Shown here piece after piece: positions 15,360 to 23,174 of a stretch of DNA of 64,000 nt. This DNA comes from CAWCFV01 sp963794995 (GTDB taxonomy: Bacteria > Actinomycetota > Actinomycetes > JACCUZ01), in NCBI GenBank assembly GCA_963794995.1, contig CAWCFV010000002.1:1984001-2048000 (forward strand), written 5' to 3'. The translations under genes and the position numbers were made by a program. Below the pieces are notes generated by a model. That model was not told where the DNA came from, made no database searches, and saw only the letters and a list, made by a program, of their open reading frames with translations. Each line of letters starts with the position of its first letter. Position 1 is the stretch's first letter.

Positions 15360-15834
15360 CCTCCCGGGCCGCGCGGGCGGCTGGCCGATGGCAGCCGGCG
15401 TCGCGCCGGTCGCCGCCGCCGCCCTGGCGCTGGCGACCGGCTGGGCGGTGCAGCACCCGCCGGCCGGGGTGGTCGCAGCCGGGTCACCCTCCGGTGCGGC
15501 GACCGCTTCCCCGGCAGCCGCGCCCGCGACGCCGGGGACCTCGGCGGCCGCACTGCTCGCGGAGCGGGCCGAGGCCGCGCACCGGAGGGTGACCCGGCTC
15601 GAGCGCCGGCTGGCGAGGCTCTCGGCCAGGACCGAGCGGGTGCGCTCCGCACCGCTGCCGGTGGTGGCCGGGGTCACGGGCGCGACGGCGGCCGGCCCCG
15701 GCAGCACGTCGTCCGGGTCCTCACGCGGGTCGACCGGCGCCGCCCCCACGAGCCGGGCGGTCGCGCCACCGCCGGCAGCCCCCCCGGCACCGGCGCCCGC
15801 CCCGGCTCCGCACGCCTCGACCGGCGCGTCGTGA
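15352..15834 (+). CDS. Coiled-coil membrane-anchored protein with TGAT/TGAS motifs
   Basis: 160 residues from ATG 15352 (overlap ATGACTGA). A hydrophobic helix (VAPVAAAALALATGWAV) sits near the N-terminus, followed by a coiled coil at ~70-100 (AERAEAAHRRVTRLERRLARL). A low-complexity segment contains VVAGVTGATAAG, and after a Pro-rich stretch the protein ends HASTGAS. [ST]GA[ST] is the core of the ApbE flavinylation motif, and the apbE gene follows immediately with a GTGA overlap. It could be a minimal flavin carrier; composition bias could also explain the motifs. Confidence 0.65.
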   Translation: MTDLPGRAGGWPMAAGVAPVAAAALALATGWAVQHPPAGVVAAGSPSGAATASPAAAPATPGTSAAALLAERAEAAHRRVTRLERRLARLSARTERVRSAPLPVVAGVTGATAAGPGSTSSGSSRGSTGAAPTSRAVAPPPAAPPAPAPAPAPHASTGAS

Positions 15835-16811
15835 CCGCCCGGGTCCGCACCCCTCCTCCGCGGCCGGGGCCTGCCGCCGGGCTGCGAACCTTCCGGTCGA
15901 TGGCGACCGACGTCACCCTGCGCGTCGTCGACCCGGCGCCGGGCGCCGAGGCCGCGCTCGACCGCGCCACCGCCGTGGTCGAGCGGACGGCGGCGACGTG
16001 CACGCGGTTCGACCAGACCAGCGCGCTGATGCGGGTCAACGCCGCCCCGGACCGCTGGCACGAGGTGCCGCCGATCCTGTTCGAGGCGCTGCTCGAGGCC
16101 GCCGCCGCGTACGAGGCGACCGAGGGGCTCTTCGACCCGCGGGTGCTCCGGACCCTGCAGTCGTGGGGGTACGACCGGTCGCTGGACTTCCGGTCGGGCA
16201 CCGTCGCGCGCCCGGACCGGGCCGCCTCTCCGGCGCCCCCCGGGCGGCGGCGGTGGCGGCCGCGGTTCGACGCCTCCGGCAGGCGGGTGCGGCTCGGCCC
16301 GGTGCCGGTCGACCTCGGTGGCCTCGGCAAGGGCCTGGCCGTGCGCTGGGCCGCGGCCGAGCTCGCCGGCGCGGGCCCGGCCAGCCTGGTGGAGGCGGGC
16401 GGTGACCTGCACGCGGCCGGCCCTGGGCCGGACGGCGACGGATGGCTGGTCGCCGTCGAGGACCCGCGCGGCGGCGACGGCCCCCTCGCCGTGCTCCGGC
16501 TGCAGGACCGGGCCTGCGCCACGTCGTCGGTCCGGCTCCGTCGCTGGACCGCGGCCGGCCGTCCCGTCCACCACCTGGTCGACCCGCGGACCGGGTCCCC
16601 CGGCGGGACCGGCCTGCTGGCGGTCACCGTGGTGGGCCGGGACGCCGCGACCTGCGAGGTCTGGACCAAGGCGCTGTTCCTGGGCGGTCGCGGCCGGGTG
16701 CGCAGCGTCGCGGACGAGCGCGGCGTCGCCGCCCTGCTCGTCGACGAGGACGGCGTCGTCGGCCTCAGCCGCGCCATGCGCCCCTACGTCACCTGGCAGG
16801 CGCCGCAGTGA
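15831..16811 (+). CDS. apbE: ApbE, FAD:protein FMN transferase
   Basis: 326 residues. ApbE covalently attaches FMN to Thr/Ser of [ST]GA[ST] motifs on exported proteins, with Mg2+ and FAD. Visible hallmarks are FRSMATDVTLRVVDP, GLFDPRVLRTLQSWGY, VDLGGLGKGLAVRWAA, SLVEAGGDLHAAG and VHHLVDPRTGSPGGTGLLAVTVV with TKALFLGG. No signal peptide is evident, so it may act from the cytosolic side or be exported by an unusual route. It is translationally coupled at both ends inside the redox operon. Confidence 0.93.
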   Translation: MTARVRTPPPRPGPAAGLRTFRSMATDVTLRVVDPAPGAEAALDRATAVVERTAATCTRFDQTSALMRVNAAPDRWHEVPPILFEALLEAAAAYEATEGLFDPRVLRTLQSWGYDRSLDFRSGTVARPDRAASPAPPGRRRWRPRFDASGRRVRLGPVPVDLGGLGKGLAVRWAAAELAGAGPASLVEAGGDLHAAGPGPDGDGWLVAVEDPRGGDGPLAVLRLQDRACATSSVRLRRWTAAGRPVHHLVDPRTGSPGGTGLLAVTVVGRDAATCEVWTKALFLGGRGRVRSVADERGVAALLVDEDGVVGLSRAMRPYVTWQAPQ

Positions 16812-17578
16812 CCGGAGTCCTCCCGGCGCCGGGCGGCGGCGCCGGGGCGCAGCACCGGCTCCGGCGGGCGGCGACCCTGGTCGCCGTCGTCCTCGGCTGC
16901 GCCGCCAGCGCGGCCGTCACCGGCGCGCTGGTGGGGCACACCGCGTCCGCGGTCGCCGGCGACCGGAACGCCCCGTGGATCGTCGGCCGCGCGAGCGGCA
17001 TCGCGGCGTACCTGCTCATGGTCCTGCTCGTCGCCACCGGGCTGGTGCTGTCGCACCCGGCGCGCTCCCGGCTGCGGCGCCCGTCGTCGGTGACCAGGAT
17101 CCGGGCGCACGTGAGCCTGGCGGTCTTCACCCTGGGGCTGACGGTCCTGCACGTCCTGGTGCTCGCGACCGACAGCCACGCCGGCGTCGGCTGGCGCGGC
17201 GCCGTCCTCCCGCTCGGCTCGGCCTACCGTCCGGTGCCCGTGACCCTCGGCGTCATCGGCCTCTACGCCGGCGCGCTGGCGGGGGTGACCGCGGCGCTGT
17301 CCGGACGCCGGTTCGTGGCGCGCGTGTGGTGGCCGGTGCACAAGGTCGCCGCCGGCTCGCTCGTCCTGGTCTGGGCCCACGGCGTCCTCACCGGGATCGA
17401 CTCCGGCCGGCTGCTGTGGCTGTACCTGGGCACCGGTGCCGGGCTCCTGGCACTCGCGGCCTGGCGCTACGCCGCGCGCACGCCGGCGGACCAGGTGGCC
17501 GAGCTCGCGGAGTCCGCCGAGGTCGCCGTGCGGCACGGTCTGCGAGCCCTGCCCGAGGCCGAGCGGCGGACCGGGTGA
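16808..17578 (+). CDS. Ferric-reductase-like heme membrane protein
   Basis: 256 residues from GTG 16808 (GTGA overlap with apbE). About six transmembrane helices. His residues suited to b-heme ligation lie in RIRAHVSLAVFTLGLTVLHVLVL and WWPVHKVAAGSLVLVWAHGVL. This is the ferric_reduct/cytochrome b558-type core without the FAD/NADPH domain. It would carry electrons across the membrane, from the NuoF-like protein and ferredoxin inside to flavin or other acceptors outside. The C-terminal cytosolic tail is charged. Confidence 0.85.
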   Translation: MTGVLPAPGGGAGAQHRLRRAATLVAVVLGCAASAAVTGALVGHTASAVAGDRNAPWIVGRASGIAAYLLMVLLVATGLVLSHPARSRLRRPSSVTRIRAHVSLAVFTLGLTVLHVLVLATDSHAGVGWRGAVLPLGSAYRPVPVTLGVIGLYAGALAGVTAALSGRRFVARVWWPVHKVAAGSLVLVWAHGVLTGIDSGRLLWLYLGTGAGLLALAAWRYAARTPADQVAELAESAEVAVRHGLRALPEAERRTG

Positions 17579-18903
17579 GAGGCCCGTCGCTCGCCCGGCG
17601 CAACGCGGTGCGGCTCCCCGACCGGGCTCCCGCGCACCACGCGCCCGCGCTGCTGCCCGAGGCCGTCGGCGTCCCGCTCACCGGCCTCGGCGACGTCCCG
17701 CGCGCGCAGGACCTGGCCGGCCACCTCGACGATCTGGACGAGATCGGGCCCGCTGCAACGACCGGACCTGACCTGCTGGACGTGCTCGAGGCGGTGGGTC
17801 TCACCGGCCGCGGCGGCGGTCACTTCCCGGTGGCGACCAAGTGGCGGGCGCTGACCGAGGCCGCCCGCCGTGGCGGCCGGCCGCCGCTGGTCGTGGCCAA
17901 CGCCGCCGAGGGTGAGCCGGCGAGTGCCAAGGACCAGGTGCTGCTGGCCACCAGGCCGCACCTCGTGCTCGACGGGCTGGCCGCGACGGCCGCGGCCGTC
18001 GGTGCCCAGGAGACCGTGCTGTGGCTGCACGGCGACGCCCACCTGCTGCACCGCCGCGTGCACGACGCGCTGGCCGAGCGCCGGGCGGCCGGGCTGGCCG
18101 AGCCGCGGGTGCGGGTGTTCTCGGCCCCGGCGCACTACCTCGCCGGCGAGTCCAGCGCCGTCGTCCAGGCCCTCGGCGGCGGCCCGGCGCTTCCGACCAG
18201 CCGGCGCCTCCCGTCCGTGGTGTCCGGGGTCGACGGCCGGCCGACCCTCGTGCACAACGTCGAGACCCTGGCGCGGACCACCCTGCTGGCGCGTACCGGA
18301 GCGGCACGGCACCGGCCGACCGCCCTGGTCACGGTCGTCGCGGCCGGTCGTCGCACGGTGCTCGAGATCGACGCCGCCGTTCCGCTGCGGGCAGCCGTCC
18401 TGCTCGGCGGGTGGCCGGTCGGCAGCGAGCCGCAGGCGGTCCTCGTCGGCGGCTACGGCGGCAGCTGGCTGCCGTGGGAGCGGGTCGCCGACGTCGGTCT
18501 GGCCCCTGAGACCCTCGGGCCGGCCGGTGCCTCGCTGGGCGCCGGCGTCCTGGCACCCCTGCCGGCCGAGGCGTGCGGGCTGGCCGAGACGGCCCGGCTC
18601 ACCGCCTACCTGTCCCGGAGCAGCGCCCGGCAGTGCGGGCCGTGCCTGTTCGGGCTGGACTCGCTGGCCGAGACCCTCGCCCGGCTGGCCGCCGGTCGCG
18701 GCCGACGCCGCGACGTCGAGCGGCTGGATGGCTGGGCCGGGGAGATCGACGGGCGCGGTGCCTGCCACCACCCGGACGGCGCGGTCCGGATGGTCCGCTC
18801 GGCGCTGTCGACCTTCGCCGCGGACGCCGAGGCGCATCGGCGGCACCGTCCCTGCCAGGGGGCGCCGGCCGCCCCGCTGCTCCCCGTGCCGGACCTGCCG
18901 TGA
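17575..18903 (+). CDS. NuoF-like (complex I 51-kDa type) flavo-iron-sulfur protein
   Basis: 442 residues from GTG 17575. The FMN/NADH region holds LTGRGGGHFPVATKW and VVANAAEGEPASAKDQVLL. A SLBB-like middle domain follows, then a C-terminal cluster region with SSARQCGPCLFGLDSL and GRGACHHPDGAVRMV. The 4Fe-4S motif of genuine NuoF (ESCGxCxPCR) is shortened to C-x2-C plus later Cys, so cluster binding may differ. It probably oxidises NAD(P)H and passes electrons to the adjacent ferredoxin and heme membrane protein. It is not part of complex I: no other nuo genes are present. Confidence 0.88.
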   Translation: MRGPSLARRNAVRLPDRAPAHHAPALLPEAVGVPLTGLGDVPRAQDLAGHLDDLDEIGPAATTGPDLLDVLEAVGLTGRGGGHFPVATKWRALTEAARRGGRPPLVVANAAEGEPASAKDQVLLATRPHLVLDGLAATAAAVGAQETVLWLHGDAHLLHRRVHDALAERRAAGLAEPRVRVFSAPAHYLAGESSAVVQALGGGPALPTSRRLPSVVSGVDGRPTLVHNVETLARTTLLARTGAARHRPTALVTVVAAGRRTVLEIDAAVPLRAAVLLGGWPVGSEPQAVLVGGYGGSWLPWERVADVGLAPETLGPAGASLGAGVLAPLPAEACGLAETARLTAYLSRSSARQCGPCLFGLDSLAETLARLAAGRGRRRDVERLDGWAGEIDGRGACHHPDGAVRMVRSALSTFAADAEAHRRHRPCQGAPAAPLLPVPDLP

Positions 18904-19151
18904 GCGGGCCCGGCGGTACCGGGCCGGAGCGGTCGGGCAGCGTCCTGCCCGGCACCGGGCGGCTGCGGGTCGACCCGGTCGCCTGCGACGGGGTGGGCAT
19001 GTGCGCGCACCTCGCACCGGACCTGGTCCGGCTGGACTCGTGGGGCTACCCGGTCCTGCCCCGCCGGGACCTCGACCCCGCCGAGCGGCCTCCGGCGGCG
19101 AAGGCCGTGGCGGGCTGCCCCCGCCGGGCGCTGTCCCTCGACCCCGGCTGA
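18900..19151 (+). CDS. Small single-cluster ferredoxin
   Basis: 83 residues from GTG 18900 (GTGA overlap). After a flexible 20-residue start, the motif VDPVACDGVGMCAHLAPDLV and the later AVAGCPRRALSL provide Cys-x5-Cys and a distal Cys-Pro. With only three obvious Cys ligands this is a 3Fe-4S or [4Fe-4S] ferredoxin of the P450/redox-partner type. As the final gene of the redox operon it is the likely soluble electron carrier for the NuoF-like protein. Confidence 0.9.
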   Translation: MSGPGGTGPERSGSVLPGTGRLRVDPVACDGVGMCAHLAPDLVRLDSWGYPVLPRRDLDPAERPPAAKAVAGCPRRALSLDPG

Positions 19152-19177
19152 GCGCCGCCGCCCCACGGCACAGTTGA

Positions 19178-19246
19178 TCGTTTGCGACCTGAGCCCCCGA
19201 CACGCCGGGCTCTGCCCGGCGTGTCGGGGAGCCAGGTCGCAAACGA
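19178..19246. repeat. Long near-perfect hairpin element, copy 1 (between convergent genes)
   Basis: Two 33-nt arms match at 30 positions around a 3-nt loop. The ends are TCGTTTGCGACCT and AGGTCGCAAACGA, and the inner stem includes CCCCGACACGCCGGGC. The same outer and inner blocks recur at 36168-36237. It lies 26 bp after the ferredoxin stop and 38 bp from the E2 stop, so it can act as a bidirectional terminator or be a REP/MITE-like dispersed palindrome. Confidence 0.85.
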
Positions 19247-19284
19247 GCGTCAGGGAGGGACGGGCGGTGGCTACCGGCTAGCGG

Positions 19285-20754
19285 CTACCAGAGCAGGGCG
19301 GTCGCGGGGTCCTCGAGGACCCGCGCCACGTCGGCGAGGAACATCGAGCCGAGCCGGCCGTCGACCAGGCGGTGGTCGAAGGACAGCGCGAGCTGGGTCA
19401 CCTGCCGGATCGCGAGCTCGCCCTCGTGCACCCACGGCATCGGCCGCACCTGGCCGAAGCACAGGATCGCCGACTCGCCGGGGTTGAGGATCGGGGTGCC
19501 GGCGTCGACGCCGAAGACCCCGACGTTGGTGATGGTCATGGTGCCGCCGGCCATGTCCGCCGGCTGGGTGCGGCCGGCGCGGGCGGTGTCGACGAGGGAG
19601 CCCAGTGCGTCGGCCAGCTCGCGGAGCGACATCCGGTCGGCGTCCTTGATGTTGGGCACGACGAGCCCCCGCGGGGTGGCTGCGGCGATGCCGAGGTTGA
19701 CGTAGTGCTTGACCACGATCTCCTGCGCCGCCTCGTCCCACGCCGCGTTGATCTCGGGGTTGCGCTTCGCCGCGAGCAGCATCGCCTTCATCAGGACGAG
19801 CAGCGGGCTCACCTTCACGTCGCGGAAGTCCTTGTCGGACCTGAGCTTCTCGACCAGCTCCATCGTGCGGGTGACGTCGACGGTCACCCACTCGGTGACG
19901 TGCGGCGCGGTGAACGCCGACGACACCATCGCCTGCGCGGTCATCTTGCGGACGCCCTTGACCGGCACCCGAGTCTCGCGCTCGCCGGGCGCCCGGGGGT
20001 GCGCCGGCGCCGCGGCCGGCGTCGCCGTGCCGCCGGAGGCGGCCGACTCGACGTCGGCGCGGGTCACGACGCCGCCCTCACCCGTGGGGGTGACGGCGGT
20101 GAGGTCGACGCCGAGGTCCTTGGCCAGCTTGCGCACCGGGGGCTTGGCGAGCACGCGGGCCCCGGAGCCGTTCGCGCCACCCGCAACGGTGTCGACGGTG
20201 TGGGCCGGCGCGGCGTCGGGGACCTGGTCGACCTCGGGCTCGCGCACCGGGGTGGGCGAGGTCATCATCGAGGTCTGGACCGCCTGCTGGGCGGTGGCCG
20301 CCGAGGCGTTGGCCGGTGTCGCGCCCTTGCGCGGCCGGCGGGCGGCGGTCGTGGTCTTGGGCCCGTAGCCCACGAGGACCGCGGTGCGGCCCCCGGGTGC
20401 CGGGCCGCCGATCAACCCCGACTCGACGGCCTCCTCGTCGCCCGGGGTGCCGATCGCGGACGGGTCCTCGGGGATCGCCGGGGCCATGTCGTCGCGCGGC
20501 GGTGCGGCAGGTGCGGCGCTCCCGTCGTCGACGCTGATGATCGGGGTCCCGACGTCGACCGTCGTGCCCTCGGGCACCAGCAGCTCGGTGACCGTGCCGG
20601 CGAACGGGCACGGCAGCTCGACCAGCGACTTCGCCGTCTCGATCTCGACGATGATCTCGTTGACCTTGACGGTGTCGCCGGGCTTGACCTTCCACGACAC
20701 GATCTCGGCCTCGGTGAGGCCCTCGCCGACGTCGGGGAGCTTGAACTGCTTCAT
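19285..20754 (-). CDS. Dihydrolipoamide acyltransferase (E2) of a 2-oxoacid dehydrogenase complex
   Basis: 489 residues. One lipoyl domain (1-78, lipoyl Lys in EIETAKSLVEL), a long Ala/Pro/Thr linker, a peripheral subunit-binding domain (~180-215, VRKLAKDLGVDLTAVTPTGEGG), and a catalytic domain (~255-489) with the active-site His-Asp in ALSFDHRLVDGRLGSMFL. It transfers acyl groups from E1 to CoA. Genes for E1alpha and E1beta precede it; E3 is not in the window. Whether the substrate is pyruvate or branched-chain ketoacids cannot be settled by eye. Confidence 0.93.
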   Translation of the reverse strand: MKQFKLPDVGEGLTEAEIVSWKVKPGDTVKVNEIIVEIETAKSLVELPCPFAGTVTELLVPEGTTVDVGTPIISVDDGSAAPAAPPRDDMAPAIPEDPSAIGTPGDEEAVESGLIGGPAPGGRTAVLVGYGPKTTTAARRPRKGATPANASAATAQQAVQTSMMTSPTPVREPEVDQVPDAAPAHTVDTVAGGANGSGARVLAKPPVRKLAKDLGVDLTAVTPTGEGGVVTRADVESAASGGTATPAAAPAHPRAPGERETRVPVKGVRKMTAQAMVSSAFTAPHVTEWVTVDVTRTMELVEKLRSDKDFRDVKVSPLLVLMKAMLLAAKRNPEINAAWDEAAQEIVVKHYVNLGIAAATPRGLVVPNIKDADRMSLRELADALGSLVDTARAGRTQPADMAGGTMTITNVGVFGVDAGTPILNPGESAILCFGQVRPMPWVHEGELAIRQVTQLALSFDHRLVDGRLGSMFLADVARVLEDPATALLW

Positions 20755-20771
20755 CTGGCTCGGACTCCTCG

Positions 20772-20838
20772 CAGTCTGGGCAGTCTGGGCGGTCGGGCGG
20801 TCAGGAGGTCAGGAGGTCAGGCGGTCAGGCGGTCGCTC
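20772..20838. repeat. 9-bp and 8-bp tandem repeats between E1beta and E2
   Basis: CAGTCTGGG occurs twice (20772-20789), followed by six 8-bp units of GGTCRGGM type: GGTCGGGC, GGTCAGGA x2, GGTCAGGC x2, GGTCGCTC (20791-20838). The array fills almost the whole E1beta-E2 gap and touches the E1beta stop codon. Confidence 0.85.
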
Positions 20839-21820
20839 AGTACGCGAGCGAACGGTCGACGGCGTCGAGGACGCGGTCCAGGTCGGGGAGGAACTCCTCC
20901 TCGACCCGGCTCGGGGGGTAGGGGGTGTCGAAGCCGCCGACCCGCAGCACCGGGGCCTCGAGGGCGTAGAAGCAGCTCTCGGTCACCCGGGCCGCGACCT
21001 CGGCGCCCATGCCGAGGAACACCGGCGCCTCGTGCACGACGACCAGCCGCCCGGTCTTCTCGACCGACGCGCGCAGCGTGGGCATGTCCAGCGGCGACAG
21101 CGACCGCAGGTCGACCACCTCGATCGAGGTGCCCTCCTCGGCGGCCGCGGTGGCGGCCTCCATGCAGGTCTTCACCATCGGGCCGTACGCCGCCACGGTG
21201 ACGTCGGTGCCCTCACGGGTGACCCGCGCCGAGTACAGCGACAGCGCCTGGCCCAGGTCGAGCGACTCGTCGAGCTCGGCCTTCTCCCAGTAGCGCCGCT
21301 TGGGCTCGTACAGGATCACCGGGTCGTCGGACAGGATCGCCTGCTGCACCATGACGAAGGCGTCCAGCGGGTTGGAGCACGCGACGACCTTGAGACCGGC
21401 GGTGTGCGCGAAGTAGGCCTCGTTGCTCTCGCTGTGGTGCTCGACGGCACCGATGCCGCCGCCGACCGGGATGCGCACGACCACCGGGAGGCTGACCTTG
21501 CCCAGGGCCCGGGCGCGCATCTTGGCGAGCTGGCTGACGATCTGGTCGAACGCCGGGTAGACGAACCCGTCGAACTGGATCTCGCACACCGGGCGGTAGC
21601 CACGCAGCGCCAGGCCGATGGCCGTGCCGATGATGCCCGACTCGGCGAGCGGTGTGTCGATGACGCGGTCCTCGCCGAAGTCCTTCTGCAGGCCGTCGGT
21701 GACCCGGAAGACCCCGCCGAGCTTGCCGACGTCCTCGCCCATGACGAGGACCTTCGGGTCGTTCTCCATGGCCTTGCGCAGGCCCATCGTGATGCCCTTG
21801 GCGAGCGTGACCTGCGCCAT
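20837..21820 (-). CDS. 2-oxoacid dehydrogenase E1 component, beta subunit
   Basis: 327 residues from ATG 21820, which overlaps the E1alpha stop by one base (TGATG). Family features: VLVMGEDVGKLGGVFRVTDGL, RVIDTPLAESGIIGTAIG, EIQFDGFVYPAFDQIVSQLAK, PVGGGIGAVEHHSESNEAYF and a C-terminal transketolase domain with IEVVDLRSLSPLD. With E1alpha it forms the thiamine-diphosphate decarboxylase of a pyruvate or branched-chain complex. An unusual 8/9-bp tandem array separates it from E2. Confidence 0.95.
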   Translation of the reverse strand: MAQVTLAKGITMGLRKAMENDPKVLVMGEDVGKLGGVFRVTDGLQKDFGEDRVIDTPLAESGIIGTAIGLALRGYRPVCEIQFDGFVYPAFDQIVSQLAKMRARALGKVSLPVVVRIPVGGGIGAVEHHSESNEAYFAHTAGLKVVACSNPLDAFVMVQQAILSDDPVILYEPKRRYWEKAELDESLDLGQALSLYSARVTREGTDVTVAAYGPMVKTCMEAATAAAEEGTSIEVVDLRSLSPLDMPTLRASVEKTGRLVVVHEAPVFLGMGAEVAARVTESCFYALEAPVLRVGGFDTPYPPSRVEEEFLPDLDRVLDAVDRSLAY

Positions 21821-22950
21821 CAGTGGGCACTCCCCTCGAAGGTGTCGAGGTAGGCCGCGAACTGCTCGCGCTCCTCGTCGATCAGCGGGTGCGGCTCGGC
21901 GTAGACGTGGTCGAACATCGACAGCGGCTCCGGGTCCACCATCTCCAGGCAGCCCTTGCGCACGTGGGCGGCGAGCTCGTCGGACTCGGCCTCGACAGCG
22001 TCGAAGAACGTCTGGTCCGCGGCGCCGGTGCGCACGAGGTAGGCCTTGACGCGCTCGACCGGGTCCTTGAGCTTCCAGGACTCGAGCTCGTCGGTGAGCC
22101 GGTACCTGGTCGGGTCGTCGGAGGTCGTGTGCGCACCCATCCGGTAGGTGTAGGCCTCGACCAGGGTCGGGCCGTTGCCCTCGCGAGCGTTCTGCAGCGC
22201 GGCGCGGGTCACGGCCAGCACCGCGAGCACGTCGTTGCCGTCGACCCGGATGCCGGGGAAGCCGAAGCCCATCGCGCGCTGGTAGAGCGGGATGCGGGAC
22301 TGCTTCTCGATCGGCTCCGAGATCGCCCACTGGTTGTTCTGGCAGAAGAAGACGACCGGGGCGTTGAAGACGCTGGCGTAGATGAAGGCCTCGTTGACAT
22401 CGCCCTGGCTGGTGGCGCCGTCGCCGAAGTAGGCGATGACCGCGCTCTCGGCGCCGTCCTTCTGCATGCCCATCGCGTAGCCGGTCGCGTGCAGGGTCTG
22501 CGCGCCGATGACGATCGTGTACAGGTGGAAGTTCTTCTCGTTCGGGTCCCAGCCGCCGTGGTTGACGCCGCGGAAGAGGCCGAGCAGGTTCAGCGGGTCG
22601 ACGCCGCGGCACCAGGCGACGCCGTGCTCGCGGTAGGTCGGGAAGGCGTAGTCGTCCTCGCGCATGGCCCGGCCGGAGCCGACCTGGGCGGCTTCCTGGC
22701 CGAGCAGGCTGGCCCAGATGCCCAGCTCGCCCTGGCGCTGCAGCGCGGTCGCCTCGGCGTCGACCCGACGGACCAGGACCAGGTCCCGGTAGAGGTCGCG
22801 GACCTCCTCGTCGGTGACGTCGAGGGAGTACGTCGGGTGCTCGACCCGCTGGCCCTCCGGCGTGAGCAGCTGCACGAGCTCGGGCTCGCTCGAGCTCGGC
22901 GGGGGGACGACGACACCTGCGGCGGTCGTCCCGACGGCGCTGTCGGTCAC
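21820..22950 (-). CDS. 2-oxoacid dehydrogenase E1 component, alpha subunit
   Basis: 376 residues from GTG 22950, supported by GAGGAG 6 nt upstream. ThDP-binding residues lie in VIAYFGDGATSQGDVNEAF (GDG...N motif) and NAPVVFFCQNNQWAIS. RMGAHTTSDDPTRYR belongs to the phosphorylation-loop region. First gene of the E1alpha-E1beta-E2 operon. The sequence most resembles the actinobacterial proteins annotated either PdhA or BkdA, so the substrate is left open. Confidence 0.95.
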   Translation of the reverse strand: MTDSAVGTTAAGVVVPPPSSSEPELVQLLTPEGQRVEHPTYSLDVTDEEVRDLYRDLVLVRRVDAEATALQRQGELGIWASLLGQEAAQVGSGRAMREDDYAFPTYREHGVAWCRGVDPLNLLGLFRGVNHGGWDPNEKNFHLYTIVIGAQTLHATGYAMGMQKDGAESAVIAYFGDGATSQGDVNEAFIYASVFNAPVVFFCQNNQWAISEPIEKQSRIPLYQRAMGFGFPGIRVDGNDVLAVLAVTRAALQNAREGNGPTLVEAYTYRMGAHTTSDDPTRYRLTDELESWKLKDPVERVKAYLVRTGAADQTFFDAVEAESDELAAHVRKGCLEMVDPEPLSMFDHVYAEPHPLIDEEREQFAAYLDTFEGSAH

Positions 22951-23174
22951 GGTCACTCCTCGTCGCGCCGGGCGCGCACCCGCGGGATCACCGCGAGCCC
23001 GGGTCCGGGCTGGTGGACGGGGCGTGGCCGCCGAGGCCGGTGGGCCCGGTGGACACGCACCCGAGGCTGGAGACGGTCGGGGCTGACGTGCTGCCGGCTC
23101 ACAGAGTGAGACGACGGGGACAACGTACCCGCGCCGGTGGCCGGTCCACGAACCGGGCGCGGCACCGGCCCCGG

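Noticed and set aside
13437..16574. Minus-strand 1045-codon open frame opposite the redox operon
   Set aside because: Only its last 180 codons (ECF sigma) are coding; the rest is the shadow of the plus-strand redox genes.
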